From Niastella populi (GTDB taxonomy: Bacteria > Bacteroidota > Bacteroidia > Chitinophagales > Chitinophagaceae): DNA of 64,000 nucleotides. This document shows positions 25,580 to 35,207 of the stretch, piece after piece. The notes under the pieces are model-generated. The model was given only the letters and a program-made list of their open reading frames with translations. It did not search any database and was not told the DNA's origin. The first letter of the stretch is position 1; each line of letters begins with the position of its first letter. Made by a program: the position numbers and the translations under genes. The DNA lies in NCBI RefSeq assembly GCF_002078015.1, contig NZ_LWBP01000200.1:1-64000 (forward strand), in the 5' to 3' direction.

Positions 25580-27040
25580 TTAACGCAGGGTATACCCCAT
25601 TCTGAAAACCAGTGGGCCTGGCCGGGGCGCCTGCCTGTAACTCAAAAAATCCCACAGTAACTGCAGCCTGGCGCCCTTCAATGGTTTTGAGCTGAACGAA
25701 ACGGTTTTACTTATTCCCAGCAACGCACTTTGCTGCCAGGCCGGCTGGTCCTTCAGGTCGGCAATTTTCCTGATCTCCGAAAGGTAATTTCGTTCATAGC
25801 CCCCCGTGATCCACCAGCTTCCCCTGGTCTTTTTAATGCCGAATAGCGTAACAGGGAATTTTATATCTACATAACTTCTTAAGCCAACCCCCTGGTGCGT
25901 AAGCTGAATTCGCCGGATGTTCTCGCCAAGCCCCAACTTATAGGAAACGCCGAGGCCGATAGTACCGGCGTTGGAAAGTCGGTATCCTATACCTGCCCCC
26001 AGTTCGGAAGATGCGGGAAAATAGCCGTTCGATTTGTGAGACTGCAGGCTGGTGGTAAGCTCGAGCCGTTGCAGAAAAGATTTCGTTCTTTGTGGGTTTG
26101 GTTTAAATCCCTCTGGCATAATATCATCGCTGCCCCGGTTGCCCGTTTCGCCTATCTTATTCTTCAGTTGTTGCAATTGCGCCTGGCCTGCCTGTAAATT
26201 AGCCTGCATCGCGCCTTGGGCATTCGGGCCGCCGGCCGCCAATTGATTTTGGATCAATTCATTCATAGCCGATCGCGTTTGCAGGCCCGTTAAATCAGCC
26301 GCTGCTGACCCGTTTCCCTGGCTGCCTGCTGCAAACAAACCTGCAAGCATGCCGTTTTTTTGTATAAACTCCTCAAATGGTTTCATGCGGCCCAGTATCG
26401 ACAATATCGTTCGCTCCGCTTTTCGCTGGTTACTGAAAGTTTCTTTTATGCCAATTAACTCTTCCGAGTAATAATACAGTTCCTTGTTGATCTTTGTAAG
26501 CTCTTTCGATAATTTGAACCGGTTCAACTGATCTTTTATGTAACTTTTGCTCTCCTGCAAATACTGTTTGATATCCTCTGCGTTCTTCAGTTTGGCAGTA
26601 AATGCCGTAACATTTGCAACGGCATTCCGCACTTCGCCGCCCTGCGCCCCTCCCAACTTAGATTGCTGTAAGAACTTAAGTGATGAAGTAATGGTGTCCA
26701 GCGCCGGAAAATATCTCGACATGGCACCTGGTGCGGCCAGTTTACGCTGAAGGTCTTTATATCTTTGTTCAGATACGATGTAAAAATTGCGGGCCGCTAC
26801 AGAATCGGTTTTATATAATTTACGTAAAATAGTTTTTTCATATTTCGCGTACTTACGTAGTGCCTTACTCGTTTTCCGGTCAACTTCATGATTGAGCGTT
26901 AGCGACTTGTGAGATATACTTTTACCGAATGTATTGGAGAGGCCTGCAAGCTCAGCAGGTGTGGGATCCTGTGCATAAACGCAGAATGGTTTAAATAGCA
27001 CAGGCAGGCAGAACAGGAAGATAAGGTTATAGGTTTTCAT
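25580..27040 (-). CDS. Outer-membrane barrel protein with coiled-coil domain, RHS-operon leader
   Basis: 486 residues. A signal peptide (about 1-24, ending CVYAQ) is followed by a long helical, Lys/Glu-rich region with coiled-coil character (about 45-230), a Gln/Ala-rich linker (LQAGQAQLQQLKNKIG) and a C-terminal beta-barrel-like part of about 170 residues (SSELGAGIGYRLSN, SWWITGGYERNY) ending in an outer-membrane-type strand (PLVFRMGYTLR). I know no named family. It is the first gene of the RHS operon, 31 bp before the DUF5977/RHS gene. A periplasm-spanning coiled coil joined to a barrel suggests an export or anchoring platform for the RHS proteins; this is inferred. Confidence 0.75.
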   Translation of the reverse strand: MKTYNLIFLFCLPVLFKPFCVYAQDPTPAELAGLSNTFGKSISHKSLTLNHEVDRKTSKALRKYAKYEKTILRKLYKTDSVAARNFYIVSEQRYKDLQRKLAAPGAMSRYFPALDTITSSLKFLQQSKLGGAQGGEVRNAVANVTAFTAKLKNAEDIKQYLQESKSYIKDQLNRFKLSKELTKINKELYYYSEELIGIKETFSNQRKAERTILSILGRMKPFEEFIQKNGMLAGLFAAGSQGNGSAAADLTGLQTRSAMNELIQNQLAAGGPNAQGAMQANLQAGQAQLQQLKNKIGETGNRGSDDIMPEGFKPNPQRTKSFLQRLELTTSLQSHKSNGYFPASSELGAGIGYRLSNAGTIGLGVSYKLGLGENIRRIQLTHQGVGLRSYVDIKFPVTLFGIKKTRGSWWITGGYERNYLSEIRKIADLKDQPAWQQSALLGISKTVSFSSKPLKGARLQLLWDFLSYRQAPRPGPLVFRMGYTLR

Positions 27041-27352
27041 TCAACTCCTTTTTGGTAGTTGTGATAAGAATGGCCCCTGTAAAAATGAGAATGAATGCAG
27101 TCAGTATGTATTGATGGCAGCGCGGTAAAAGGAAAACAGCAGATCTGGGTCACAAGCAGCAATCAACCCAAAACAGACGAAATTCTGTATTAAATTTATG
27201 GAAGAATTAAATACTTCCCGTTTTTTAATAAAATTTTTCCTGAAAAAATGCAATACAAAGGTAAAAACTACAAGTATTCGTTAGAGACATATATGAATTG
27301 GGTATTATACATGGCACCGCGGTAAGAACGCTGTATTTTATGCTAACCCGGC
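27041..27352. other. Leader region of the RHS operon
   Basis: 312 bp of AT-rich DNA without a gene. It holds one promoter-like box (27256-27263), so the leader would be about 200 nt; no hairpin with a T-run was seen in it. Confidence 0.45.
27256..27263 (-). promoter_or_regulatory. Possible -7 box for the RHS operon
   Basis: The minus strand reads TACCTTTG, matching TAnnTTTG, about 215 bp before the barrel-protein start. No -33 box is evident. Confidence 0.35.
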
Positions 27353-27390
27353 TCACTGCGCAGCCTCCAGCTCATTATACTTCTTCACCA
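27353..27390 (-). repeat. Right copy of the 38-bp direct repeat
   Basis: The 3' end and stop codon of the secreted-protein gene, repeated in the same orientation at 15496-15533 with two mismatches. Together the copies flank 11.8 kb. Confidence 0.85.
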
Positions 27391-27991
27391 CCGCTACAAA
27401 ATCTTCGGGGTGTTGCATTTTAAGCTGGTTGGCAGCAATAAACTGCGCGAGCGGTTCCTTCTTATCGGCAAAAATTTCAGGCAGCTCGGTACGGCTGGCG
27501 GGTAACAATACCATTTCGCCATTGCGCAGCAGGTAATAAAATTCTACTTCTTCCATGCGGCGGTTAATACGGCCGTTCACCGAAACGAGTTGTTTTTCTT
27601 CAATGATATTGCGCGCAATTAACCTTAGTAGTGAAATTTTATCCTGCAAAAGCACGTGAAAATAGGTTTGATCGGTGGTTTTGTTCGTTGAGGGAAATCC
27701 GCGGCGGAATAAAAGCGAGTCTTTCTTTTTGGGATACAATACAAATTCCTTCACCTTGCTTTCGGCTGCGAAGGCATTGCCCTCGAACTGCAGCAGTAAC
27801 ATATTCTTTAAACAATCGAACTTCAGTTTGAACTGGGTGAGGGTACGGCCGCTGGTAAAACGCACCACCCCATCGCACCAGTCTTTCATGAGATAAGGGT
27901 TGCCGGTGATCGAATTCATTTCATCTTCTCTCGGTGTTTGGCCCAACGCACACTGGCACAGCAACAGCAAACACCAGGCAATATGTTTCAT
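27353..27991 (-). CDS. Secreted protein of unknown function bordering the RHS island
   Basis: 212 residues with a Sec signal (about 1-17, ending CALGQ). I recognise no family. The mature part looks like a small beta-rich domain with a helical end (EDFVAVVKKYNELEAAQ). It is on the same strand as the RHS operon, 312 bp upstream of it. Its last 38 bases including the stop are duplicated at the far end of the RHS island (15496-15533), so this gene marks one border. It may be a resident housekeeping gene whose 3' end served as a recombination site, or an ancestral member of the island with a lost paralog. Confidence 0.65.
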   Translation of the reverse strand: MKHIAWCLLLLCQCALGQTPREDEMNSITGNPYLMKDWCDGVVRFTSGRTLTQFKLKFDCLKNMLLLQFEGNAFAAESKVKEFVLYPKKKDSLLFRRGFPSTNKTTDQTYFHVLLQDKISLLRLIARNIIEEKQLVSVNGRINRRMEEVEFYYLLRNGEMVLLPASRTELPEIFADKKEPLAQFIAANQLKMQHPEDFVAVVKKYNELEAAQ

Positions 27992-28045
27992 GGCCGCAAT
28001 TTTGATTGGTTATAAGGTACGAAATAATTTGATAATGTGATAATT

Positions 28046-28083
28046 CGATAATCCCGACTAAAGCCGGAACAGGTGGTGATAAT
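28046..28083 (+). repeat. CCCG..CGGGACA hairpin module, copy 1
   Basis: A 38-bp segment (CGATAATCCCGACTAAAGCC and onward) is almost identical, in inverted orientation, to 32176-32213. It contains the hairpin CCCGACTAAAGCCGG followed by AACAGG and is preceded by GATAAT words. Confidence 0.8.
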
Positions 28084-28110
28084 GAAATGCAGGAATGGCC
28101 ACATTCACCC

Positions 28111-28143
28111 AAAAAAAATCCCGTCCGGCATCACCGAACGGGA
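28111..28143 (-). terminator. Intrinsic terminator of groEL
   Basis: On the minus strand TCCCGTTCGG, a 5-base TGATG loop and CCGGACGGGA are followed by eight T. It lies 65 bp after the groEL stop. Confidence 0.9.
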
Positions 28144-28207
28144 CATTATCGTGAGGTAAGCGCCGGAGGCATTTTCATACTTCCTGCTTCTTACTTCATA
28201 CTTCAGC

Positions 28208-29851
<1,644 letters not shown>

Positions 29852-29854
29852 TTA

Positions 29855-29999
29855 ATTTGAAAATTTGAAAATGTGAAAATTTGAAAATGCAAATACAAAT
29901 ACCAATGTGAAAATTTGAAAATGTGCAAATGTGCAAATGGAAAACCGCTGCGCATTTCATTTGCTAATTTTCAGATTTGCTAATTTGCACATTAAACAA
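29855..29999. repeat. Inverted short-word array between groES and groEL
   Basis: The left half repeats GAAAATTTG/GAAAATGTG words; the right half has the complementary words (GCTAATTTTCAGATTTGC, TTTGCACATT). The two halves could pair into one long imperfect hairpin in the groES-groEL mRNA. Confidence 0.75.
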
Positions 30000-30282
30000 T
30001 TGCTAAGATGTCGCTCTCGCGCATGATCAGCAGATCATCGCCTTCGATCTGGATCTCTGTACCTGCGTATTTACCATATAAAACAGTATCGCCAACTTTT
30101 ACAGTAACCGGCTCATCTTTCTTACCAGGACCGGCAGCTACAACCGTACCACGTTGCGGCTTTTCTTTAGCAGTATCGGGGATGATGATACCACCGGCGG
30201 TTTTCTCTTCCGCTTTAGCTGGTTTAACTATTACCCTGTCATGCAGTGGGGTAACGTTTATAGCTTCTACTTTCTTAGCCAT
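29992..30282 (-). CDS. groES: Co-chaperonin GroES
   Basis: 96 residues, the normal length for the 10-kDa heptameric lid of GroEL. It has the conserved N-terminal LHDRVIVKP, the mobile-loop region [19 protein letters not shown], and the C-terminal [13 protein letters not shown]. It is the first gene of the groES-groEL pair. A TACTTTTG box lies 90 bp upstream (30372-30379). Confidence 0.98.
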   Translation of the reverse strand: MAKKVEAINVTPLHDRVIVKPAKAEEKTAGGIIIPDTAKEKPQRGTVVAAGPGKKDEPVTVKVGDTVLYGKYAGTEIQIEGDDLLIMRESDILAIV

Positions 30283-30371
30283 AGTGTATTAATTTTTGAT
30301 TTTAGATGATGTATTGAGGGATATGATTTTCCCGACACAGAATATAGGCGCCCTGCCAAAAAGCCGGGCGG

Positions 30372-30379
30372 CAAAAGTA
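30372..30379 (-). promoter_or_regulatory. Bacteroidota -7 box upstream of groES
   Basis: The minus strand reads TACTTTTG, a match to TAnnTTTG, 90 bp before groES. The expected -33 TTTG is not obvious. Confidence 0.45.
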
Positions 30380-30572
30380 AACGAATTTTATACCAATCCT
30401 TTCCTAAAGGTCATTTTTTCAGCGTTTTTGCCAAAGTATGGCAGAAAACCCAAATAAACACCAGCCAGGCCAACCTGGCAATGTGCCATTTTAGCAGCAT
30501 TCAACCGGTTCACATCCAGGTTATTGGCGTTGAGCAATAAATACATAATATGAGCAGGTTCATAAACACGAT

Positions 30573-30604
30573 TTTGGGGGTACCCTTTAAATGGTTTAGC
30601 TTTG
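30573..30604 (+). promoter_or_regulatory. Promoter of nusB operon
   Basis: TTTG (30573-30576), a 20-bp spacer and TAGCTTTG (30597-30604) give a near-consensus Bacteroidota promoter. It lies inside the longer possible nusB reading frame, so it supports the start at 30631, giving a leader of about 20 nt. Confidence 0.65.
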
Positions 30605-30630
30605 TGCGCTCAAAAACAAGTTCTTGCAAG

Positions 30631-31611
30631 ATGATCAGTAGAAGAAACATTCGTGTGAAAGTTATGCAAACCATCTATTCTGTAGAAAGCCACCTTGCAG
30701 AATCAGGAGGTGAAGTGCCTGCAAAGCCAGTTGATACTGTGAAGATCCTACAAAAACACTTTGATCAAACCCGGCAGCTTTTTATTTATTTGATCCATTT
30801 TCTTACCGAAGTGGCCCGATATGCAGAGACAGACGCCCGCAACCGCGCCTCGAAACACCTGCCAACGAAAGAAGACCTTAACGTTAACATCAAACTGGCC
30901 GGCAACGAGCTGTTATGGAAGATCCTCGATCATCCTTCGTACAAACAGGCTGTCAAAGAAGACAAACCTGAAATGCTCACCGATGCCGATCTGCTGAAGA
31001 AGATCTACCAGGAACTGGTTGATTCGGAAAAATACCAGCAATACATTGCCGCCCAGGGAAGGGATAAAAAAGAAGAAAAAGAGATCATCTCGTATATCTT
31101 CGATACCCTGTTATTACCTAACGAAACATTCACCAGCTATATAGAAGAGTACTTCAGCAACTGGGACGATGACGCCGAAATGGTGGTGGTACTGATGCAG
31201 AATTTCCTGAACAAACCCGCTGCCTACAACTTTCAGGAACTGTTAAGCAGGGAAAAATGGCAGTTTGCCAAAAACCTGCTGCAAACAACCCTCGAAAAGA
31301 AAGAGCTGGCATTACAATATATAAAACCAAAACTCAAGAACTGGGACCCCGACCGTATAGCGTCGCTTGATATGATCCTGATGCGGATGGGCGTTTGCGA
31401 ATTCCTTTTCTTCGAAACCATTCCCCCGAAAGTTACCATCAACGAGTACATTGACCTGGCCAAGGAATACAGTACGCAGCAAAGCGGCCAGTTTGTAAAT
31501 GGTATTCTGGATAATATACACAAGGATCTGGTGCGGGATAATCAAATGAATAAAGTGGCTTTTTCCCCCACCCCCGGGCAGCCGCCACAATCGGCGAATA
31601 AACCTTCCTGA
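30631..31611 (+). CDS. nusB: Transcription antitermination factor NusB
   Basis: I choose ATG 30631 (MISRRNIRVKVMQTIYS) over the open frame from 30550, because homologues begin this way and a promoter lies between the two. This gives 326 residues, much longer than the E. coli protein (139) but usual in Bacteroidota, where an extra helical N-terminal half precedes the NusB fold. The C-terminal fold shows LDMILMRMGVCEFLFF and VTINEYIDLAKEYSTQQSGQFVNGILDNI, matching the conserved helices that bind boxA RNA with NusE. It leads the cluster nusB-DUF1573-yajC. Confidence 0.93.
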   Translation: MISRRNIRVKVMQTIYSVESHLAESGGEVPAKPVDTVKILQKHFDQTRQLFIYLIHFLTEVARYAETDARNRASKHLPTKEDLNVNIKLAGNELLWKILDHPSYKQAVKEDKPEMLTDADLLKKIYQELVDSEKYQQYIAAQGRDKKEEKEIISYIFDTLLLPNETFTSYIEEYFSNWDDDAEMVVVLMQNFLNKPAAYNFQELLSREKWQFAKNLLQTTLEKKELALQYIKPKLKNWDPDRIASLDMILMRMGVCEFLFFETIPPKVTINEYIDLAKEYSTQQSGQFVNGILDNIHKDLVRDNQMNKVAFSPTPGQPPQSANKPS

Positions 31612-31652
31612 TTTCCATGCAATGATTAGATTTGCAGAAAATTTATTCCTTG

Positions 31653-32087
31653 ATGAAATACTTTTTGGCCTTGATTTCAGCAGCCGTTTTCATTGGCTGT
31701 GATTATGCCGATAAAACGGCTTCGGGCTCGGCAAACGTTCCCAACGAAGCATTGGACAGCGCTAAGTATACGACGATACAATGGATCGATTCTTCCAGGA
31801 ATTATGGCAAGATCACCGAAGGACAAACGCTGGATGTATCTTTCCGTTTTAAGAATACCGGCGACAAGCCGCTGATTATCATGGATGTTAAGCCTGGTTG
31901 TGGTTGTACCGCTGCCGAACCGCCCAAGGAGCCGATAGCACCGGGGGCAGAAGGCGTAATAAAAGCATCCTTCAACAGCCATAACCGTCCGGGCCATAAC
32001 AGCAAGGATATTTATGTTGAAGCAAATACCAAAGGTACACGCAGCCATACCGTACACTTTGAAGTGGATGTGGAGAAGGCTAATTAG
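31653..32087 (+). CDS. DUF1573 lipoprotein
   Basis: 144 residues from ATG 31653; an ORF start at 31632 is less likely because the lipoprotein signal (KYFLALISAAVFIGC, Cys16) fits the later Met. The mature part is one DUF1573 domain, an immunoglobulin-like module (DVSFRFKNTGDKPLIIMDVK, then PGCGCTAAEPPKEPIAPG). Such proteins are common cell-envelope lipoproteins of Bacteroidota with no established role. It lies 41 bp after nusB and 165 bp before yajC, a conserved neighbourhood in the phylum. Confidence 0.9.
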   Translation: MKYFLALISAAVFIGCDYADKTASGSANVPNEALDSAKYTTIQWIDSSRNYGKITEGQTLDVSFRFKNTGDKPLIIMDVKPGCGCTAAEPPKEPIAPGAEGVIKASFNSHNRPGHNSKDIYVEANTKGTRSHTVHFEVDVEKAN

Positions 32088-32236
32088 CTAATGTGCTAAT
32101 GTGATAATGCTTTAAGGTCGTACAGTTCTTATAAAAGCTAAGTTCACGCGAAGGCATTAACGAAAGCCTGTATTTCATTATCACCACCTGTCCCGGCTTT
32201 AGTCGGGATTATCGAATCATCAAATTATAACATTTT
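32083..32236. repeat. Short-word array with inverted CCCG hairpin module (copy 2)
   Basis: GCTAATGTG/GATAATG words at 32083-32110 face an inverted block at 32176-32236. That block contains the near-identical, inverted copy of 28046-28083 (TCCCGGCTTTAGTCGGGA, 32191-32208). Confidence 0.75.
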
Positions 32237-32252
32237 TTAAATTTCAATAACA

Positions 32253-32588
32253 ATGACAAGTTTAGTTTATTTATTACAAGCTCAGGGCGGCAGCGGCGGA
32301 TACATGCAGTTGGTCCTCTTGGTAGGTATGATCCTCGTGTTCTGGTTATTTATGATCCGTCCGCAGGCTAAAAAGGCAAAGCTGGCCAAATCATTCCAGG
32401 AAAATTTACAAAAAGGCGATAAGATCGTAACCATTGCCGGCATCCACGGCAGAGTAAATAAAATGAATGAAGATGGTACCATCGAAATGGAAACCAGCCC
32501 CGGCAGCTATATGAAGGTAGAAAAAAGCGCCATTTCTATGGAAATGACCGCTAATGTGAACAAAGCCACTGCTACTCCGGCGAAGTAA
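32253..32588 (+). CDS. yajC: Preprotein translocase subunit YajC
   Basis: 111 residues. A single N-terminal membrane helix (LVLLVGMILVFWLFMIRPQ) is followed by the conserved RPQAKKAKLAKSFQENLQKG and a small cytoplasmic domain (KIVTIAGIHGRVNKM). YajC binds SecDF at the inner membrane; the window's secDF is at 37410, so the two are not in one operon here. An intrinsic terminator follows at 32633. Confidence 0.96.
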   Translation: MTSLVYLLQAQGGSGGYMQLVLLVGMILVFWLFMIRPQAKKAKLAKSFQENLQKGDKIVTIAGIHGRVNKMNEDGTIEMETSPGSYMKVEKSAISMEMTANVNKATATPAK

Positions 32589-32631
32589 TACCATACTCCT
32601 GCCCCTCATGGGGAGGAAGAATATAACTATA

Positions 32632-32658
32632 GGCTCCGCCGGTTGGCGGAGCTTTTTT
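32632..32658 (+). terminator. Intrinsic terminator after yajC
   Basis: GCTCCGCC, GGTT loop, GGCGGAGC, six T: a perfect 8-bp stem. Confidence 0.92.
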
Positions 32659-32705
32659 ATTGTGATGTAGCCTGCCAACTTGCCCCACATAACCGATATC
32701 TACCA

Positions 32706-32732
32706 ACTCCCCCTTCAGGGGGGTTGGGGGGA
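32706..32732 (+). repeat. C5-TTCA-G hairpin plus G-run, copy 1 (upstream of coaE)
   Basis: CTCCCCCTTCAGGGGGGTT followed by GGGGGGA. The inverted repeat CCCCC/GGGGG has a TTCA loop and a second G-run follows. The coaE start codon is about 20 bp downstream. A near-identical element is at 45210-45236. Confidence 0.8.
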
Positions 32733-32750
32733 TTTCACTAACTTGCCCCC

Positions 32751-33350
32751 ATGTTAAAGATCGGCCTCACCGGTGGTATCGGCAGTGGCAAAAGCACTGT
32801 AGCCAAAGTATTTGAAGTACTGGGCATTCCCATATATTATGCCGACGATGCCGCCCGCCGCCTTATGAACGAAGATGAAGAGCTGCGACAGCAGATCATC
32901 GGTCATTTTGGCCCATCCGCTTACAGGAACAACCAGCTCGACCGCGCATATATTGCCAGCCAGGTGTTCGACAACAAAGAAAAACTCGAGTTGATGAATT
33001 CGCTCGTGCATCCCGCCACCATTCGCGATTCGGAGAACTGGATGGCCAGGCAAACCACTCCCTATGCCATCAAGGAAGCCGCCATCATCTTTGAAAGCGG
33101 CACCCAAAATCAGTACGATTATATCGTTGGCGTTTCGGCGCCCCTGCCCCTGCGAACGCTGCGCGCCATGCGGCGCGACGGTTCAACCCGCGAACAGGTG
33201 CTTGCCCGTATGGGTAAACAAATTCAGGAGGTGATCAAAATGCGGTTATGCGATTTTGTTATAACCAATGATGAGCAGCAACCCGTAATACCACAGGTTT
33301 TAAAGATGCATAATACATTTATGGAGCTCAGTGCTGATAATGGCAAATAG
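32751..33350 (+). CDS. coaE: Dephospho-CoA kinase
   Basis: 199 residues, normal family length. It catalyses the last step of coenzyme A synthesis, phosphorylating the ribose 3'-hydroxyl of dephospho-CoA with ATP. The P-loop GGIGSGKST is at about residues 8-16, the conserved YYADDAARRLM follows, and the CoA domain shows LVHPATIRDSENWM. It is a single gene behind a terminator, with a short leader carrying the C5-TTCA-G5 hairpin element. Confidence 0.96.
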   Translation: MLKIGLTGGIGSGKSTVAKVFEVLGIPIYYADDAARRLMNEDEELRQQIIGHFGPSAYRNNQLDRAYIASQVFDNKEKLELMNSLVHPATIRDSENWMARQTTPYAIKEAAIIFESGTQNQYDYIVGVSAPLPLRTLRAMRRDGSTREQVLARMGKQIQEVIKMRLCDFVITNDEQQPVIPQVLKMHNTFMELSADNGK

Positions 33351-33351
33351 C

Positions 33352-33478
33352 GGTTATTGAGTTATTGAGTTATTGAGTTCGCGAATAATAGCGAGTCTAA
33401 ACTGAACAACTGAATAACTGAACAACTGCGAACAGTGAACTGTGAACTGTGAACTAAGAACTAAGAACTAAGAACTAA
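33352..33478. repeat. Short-word intergenic arrays (7-8 bp periods)
   Basis: GTTATTGA is repeated three times at about 33354-33377. Then come GAACAACT/GAATAACT words and TGAACTG followed by AAGAACT, each repeated three times, up to 33475. The first and second blocks are complementary in type. Confidence 0.75.
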
Positions 33479-34430
33479 TAACTTTTCTGTTCTTATAAAC
33501 CAGCAACGCCGTCAAAGCAAACACCGCAACACCTGCGGCGACAGCTACGCCCGGCGCAATTTTATTCACCGGTTTGGGAACATAGGTAACACCGCCTTCA
33601 TCGGTGCGGGCGGGCTCATGGGTATACCGGCCATCGGCAGGCACTGCCATCTCATTAAAATTATCTGCAAGATTGTGGAGCATTTTCCGCATTTGTTCTC
33701 CCTTCATTGGCTGACCATGCCCTGTAGCCACTGTCTCAGGATCAAGTGCCGCCAGCGCTTTTACCGATTTGGCCGCTTTCTGCCAGTCGCAGGTAAAATA
33801 GCGGGGCGGCCCCGTAAGCTTACGGGTTTGCATCATTACCGACCATACCGACTCCTGGCGGGTGGTAACAATTGCATCGCCGGCCAGTAATACGCGGTCT
33901 CTTTTCCTGTACAGACTGATGTGGCCCGGTGAATGACCGGGTGTATGAATATATCTCCAGTCGGGCAAAAAAGGCAGACTGCCATCCTGGGGTAAGATCT
34001 GAATATGATCGCTTAAATTAATGGGGCCTCTGGGAAACGCAGGAGATACGATCGACATCAAACCTCCACCGGCCCATGGATCGGCAGGCGGATAGGAAGA
34101 AACTCCGGTGAGATAGGGCAATTCCATCAAATGGGCGAAAACCGGCACTTCCCATTCCCGCGCCAGTTCGAGGACAGAACCTACATGATCGAAATGGCCA
34201 TGGGTTAAGATAATGGCCGCCGGTTTTGAATCGGGCCAGAACAGGTTATCGGCCAGCTCCTGTATTTTGGAAGCGGAGCGTTTAAGACCGGCATCTACGA
34301 GCACCCATTTTTTCTCAACAGCGTTATGAATAAAATAAACATTAACGAATGCATCGCGCAGTCCCCATATTCCAGGTGCTACGCTAAACCAATTTACATT
34401 GATCACCGATTTGATCGTACCGTTTTTCAT
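33468..34430 (-). CDS. Metallo-beta-lactamase-fold hydrolase with C-terminal membrane anchor
   Basis: 320 residues. The MBL fold shows the zinc motif THGHFDHVGS (HxHxDH), a further metal His in HTPGHSPGH, and AGDAIV. The C-terminus adds a hydrophobic helix and positive tail (VAVAAGVAVFALTALLVYKN, RKVISS), which is not typical of soluble family members and would anchor it to a membrane with the enzyme on the N-terminal side. The substrate is unknown; glyoxalase II-like and quorum-lactone-type enzymes share these motifs. It is transcribed divergently from the Crp/Fnr regulator, so it may be its target. Confidence 0.85.
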   Translation of the reverse strand: MKNGTIKSVINVNWFSVAPGIWGLRDAFVNVYFIHNAVEKKWVLVDAGLKRSASKIQELADNLFWPDSKPAAIILTHGHFDHVGSVLELAREWEVPVFAHLMELPYLTGVSSYPPADPWAGGGLMSIVSPAFPRGPINLSDHIQILPQDGSLPFLPDWRYIHTPGHSPGHISLYRKRDRVLLAGDAIVTTRQESVWSVMMQTRKLTGPPRYFTCDWQKAAKSVKALAALDPETVATGHGQPMKGEQMRKMLHNLADNFNEMAVPADGRYTHEPARTDEGGVTYVPKPVNKIAPGVAVAAGVAVFALTALLVYKNRKVISS

Positions 34431-34523
34431 TTGCGAACTTTTAATTGGAAGAAGAATAGTCTGGCACTTATCTACTTAAAGTAAATTCTGTGCCATAATC
34501 AACTGGCAATCGGCAATTGGCAG

Positions 34524-34569
34524 GGTGTGCCTCACTTACATTATCGCGGCCAGGAAAGTGTGGCACACC
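34524..34569. promoter_or_regulatory. Long inverted repeat between the divergent MBL and Crp genes
   Basis: 34524-34537 (GGTGTGCCTCACTT) and 34556-34569 (AAGTGTGGCACACC) pair at 13 of 14 positions across an 18-bp spacer. It could be an operator with two half-sites or a leader RNA hairpin for the plus-strand gene. Confidence 0.6.
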
Positions 34570-34643
34570 TCAATAGGCAACAGGCAATCGAAGATGGGAT
34601 CATGTTTGGGAAGTTGTTAATTTCGGGCTTATTCACCACAACT

Positions 34644-35207
34644 ATGCAGGAAAAGCTACGAGAACATTTTGAGAAGATCATTTCGCTAACGGATGAAGAG
34701 TTCGCATTCGTGCTTTCTCATTTTACGTTTAGAAAATTCAAAAAGCACCAGTATCTTATTCAGCAGGGCGATCCCGTAAATCATACCTTTTTTGTGGTGT
34801 CGGGCCTGCTGAGGTTGTCACATACCGATGCCAATGATAAAGAGCATATCCTGCTTTTTGCCATGGAAGACTGGTGGGTAAGCGACGACCATGCGTTCTT
34901 AACCGGAACAAACGCCACCATGTCGCTCGACTGTCTCGAGGATACCGGCGTTTTTTGCATAACCAGGGAAGACAACCGGAAACTATTTGCCGCCATGCCT
35001 AAAATGGAACATTTCTTTCTGAAAAAATCGCACTTTGGGTACATCGCCCTGCAACGGCGTCTGCTGGCGTTACTCAGTTCAAGCGCAGCGGAACGGTACC
35101 AACAGTTATTGATGCAGTACCCTTCTCTTATACAACGGGTAAATAAAACGCTGCTGGCCGCCTACCTTGGCGTTTCCCGCGAAACCCTTAGCCGCCTCAC
35201 CTCCTAG
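34644..35207 (+). CDS. Crp/Fnr-family transcriptional regulator
   Basis: 187 residues from ATG 34644 (MQEKLREHFEKIISLTDEEF), the start typical for Bacteroidota members; the frame is open from 34527, but that part contains the intergenic inverted repeat. A cyclic-nucleotide-binding-type beta-roll (KKHQYLIQQGDPVNHTFFVV) is followed by a C-terminal helix-turn-helix (LLAAYLGVSRETLSRL). The protein ends just after the recognition helix. No cysteine cluster for an Fe-S cluster is seen. Two FNR-like palindromes overlap or follow its stop codon, upstream of ridA. Confidence 0.88.
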   Translation: MQEKLREHFEKIISLTDEEFAFVLSHFTFRKFKKHQYLIQQGDPVNHTFFVVSGLLRLSHTDANDKEHILLFAMEDWWVSDDHAFLTGTNATMSLDCLEDTGVFCITREDNRKLFAAMPKMEHFFLKKSHFGYIALQRRLLALLSSSAAERYQQLLMQYPSLIQRVNKTLLAAYLGVSRETLSRLTS

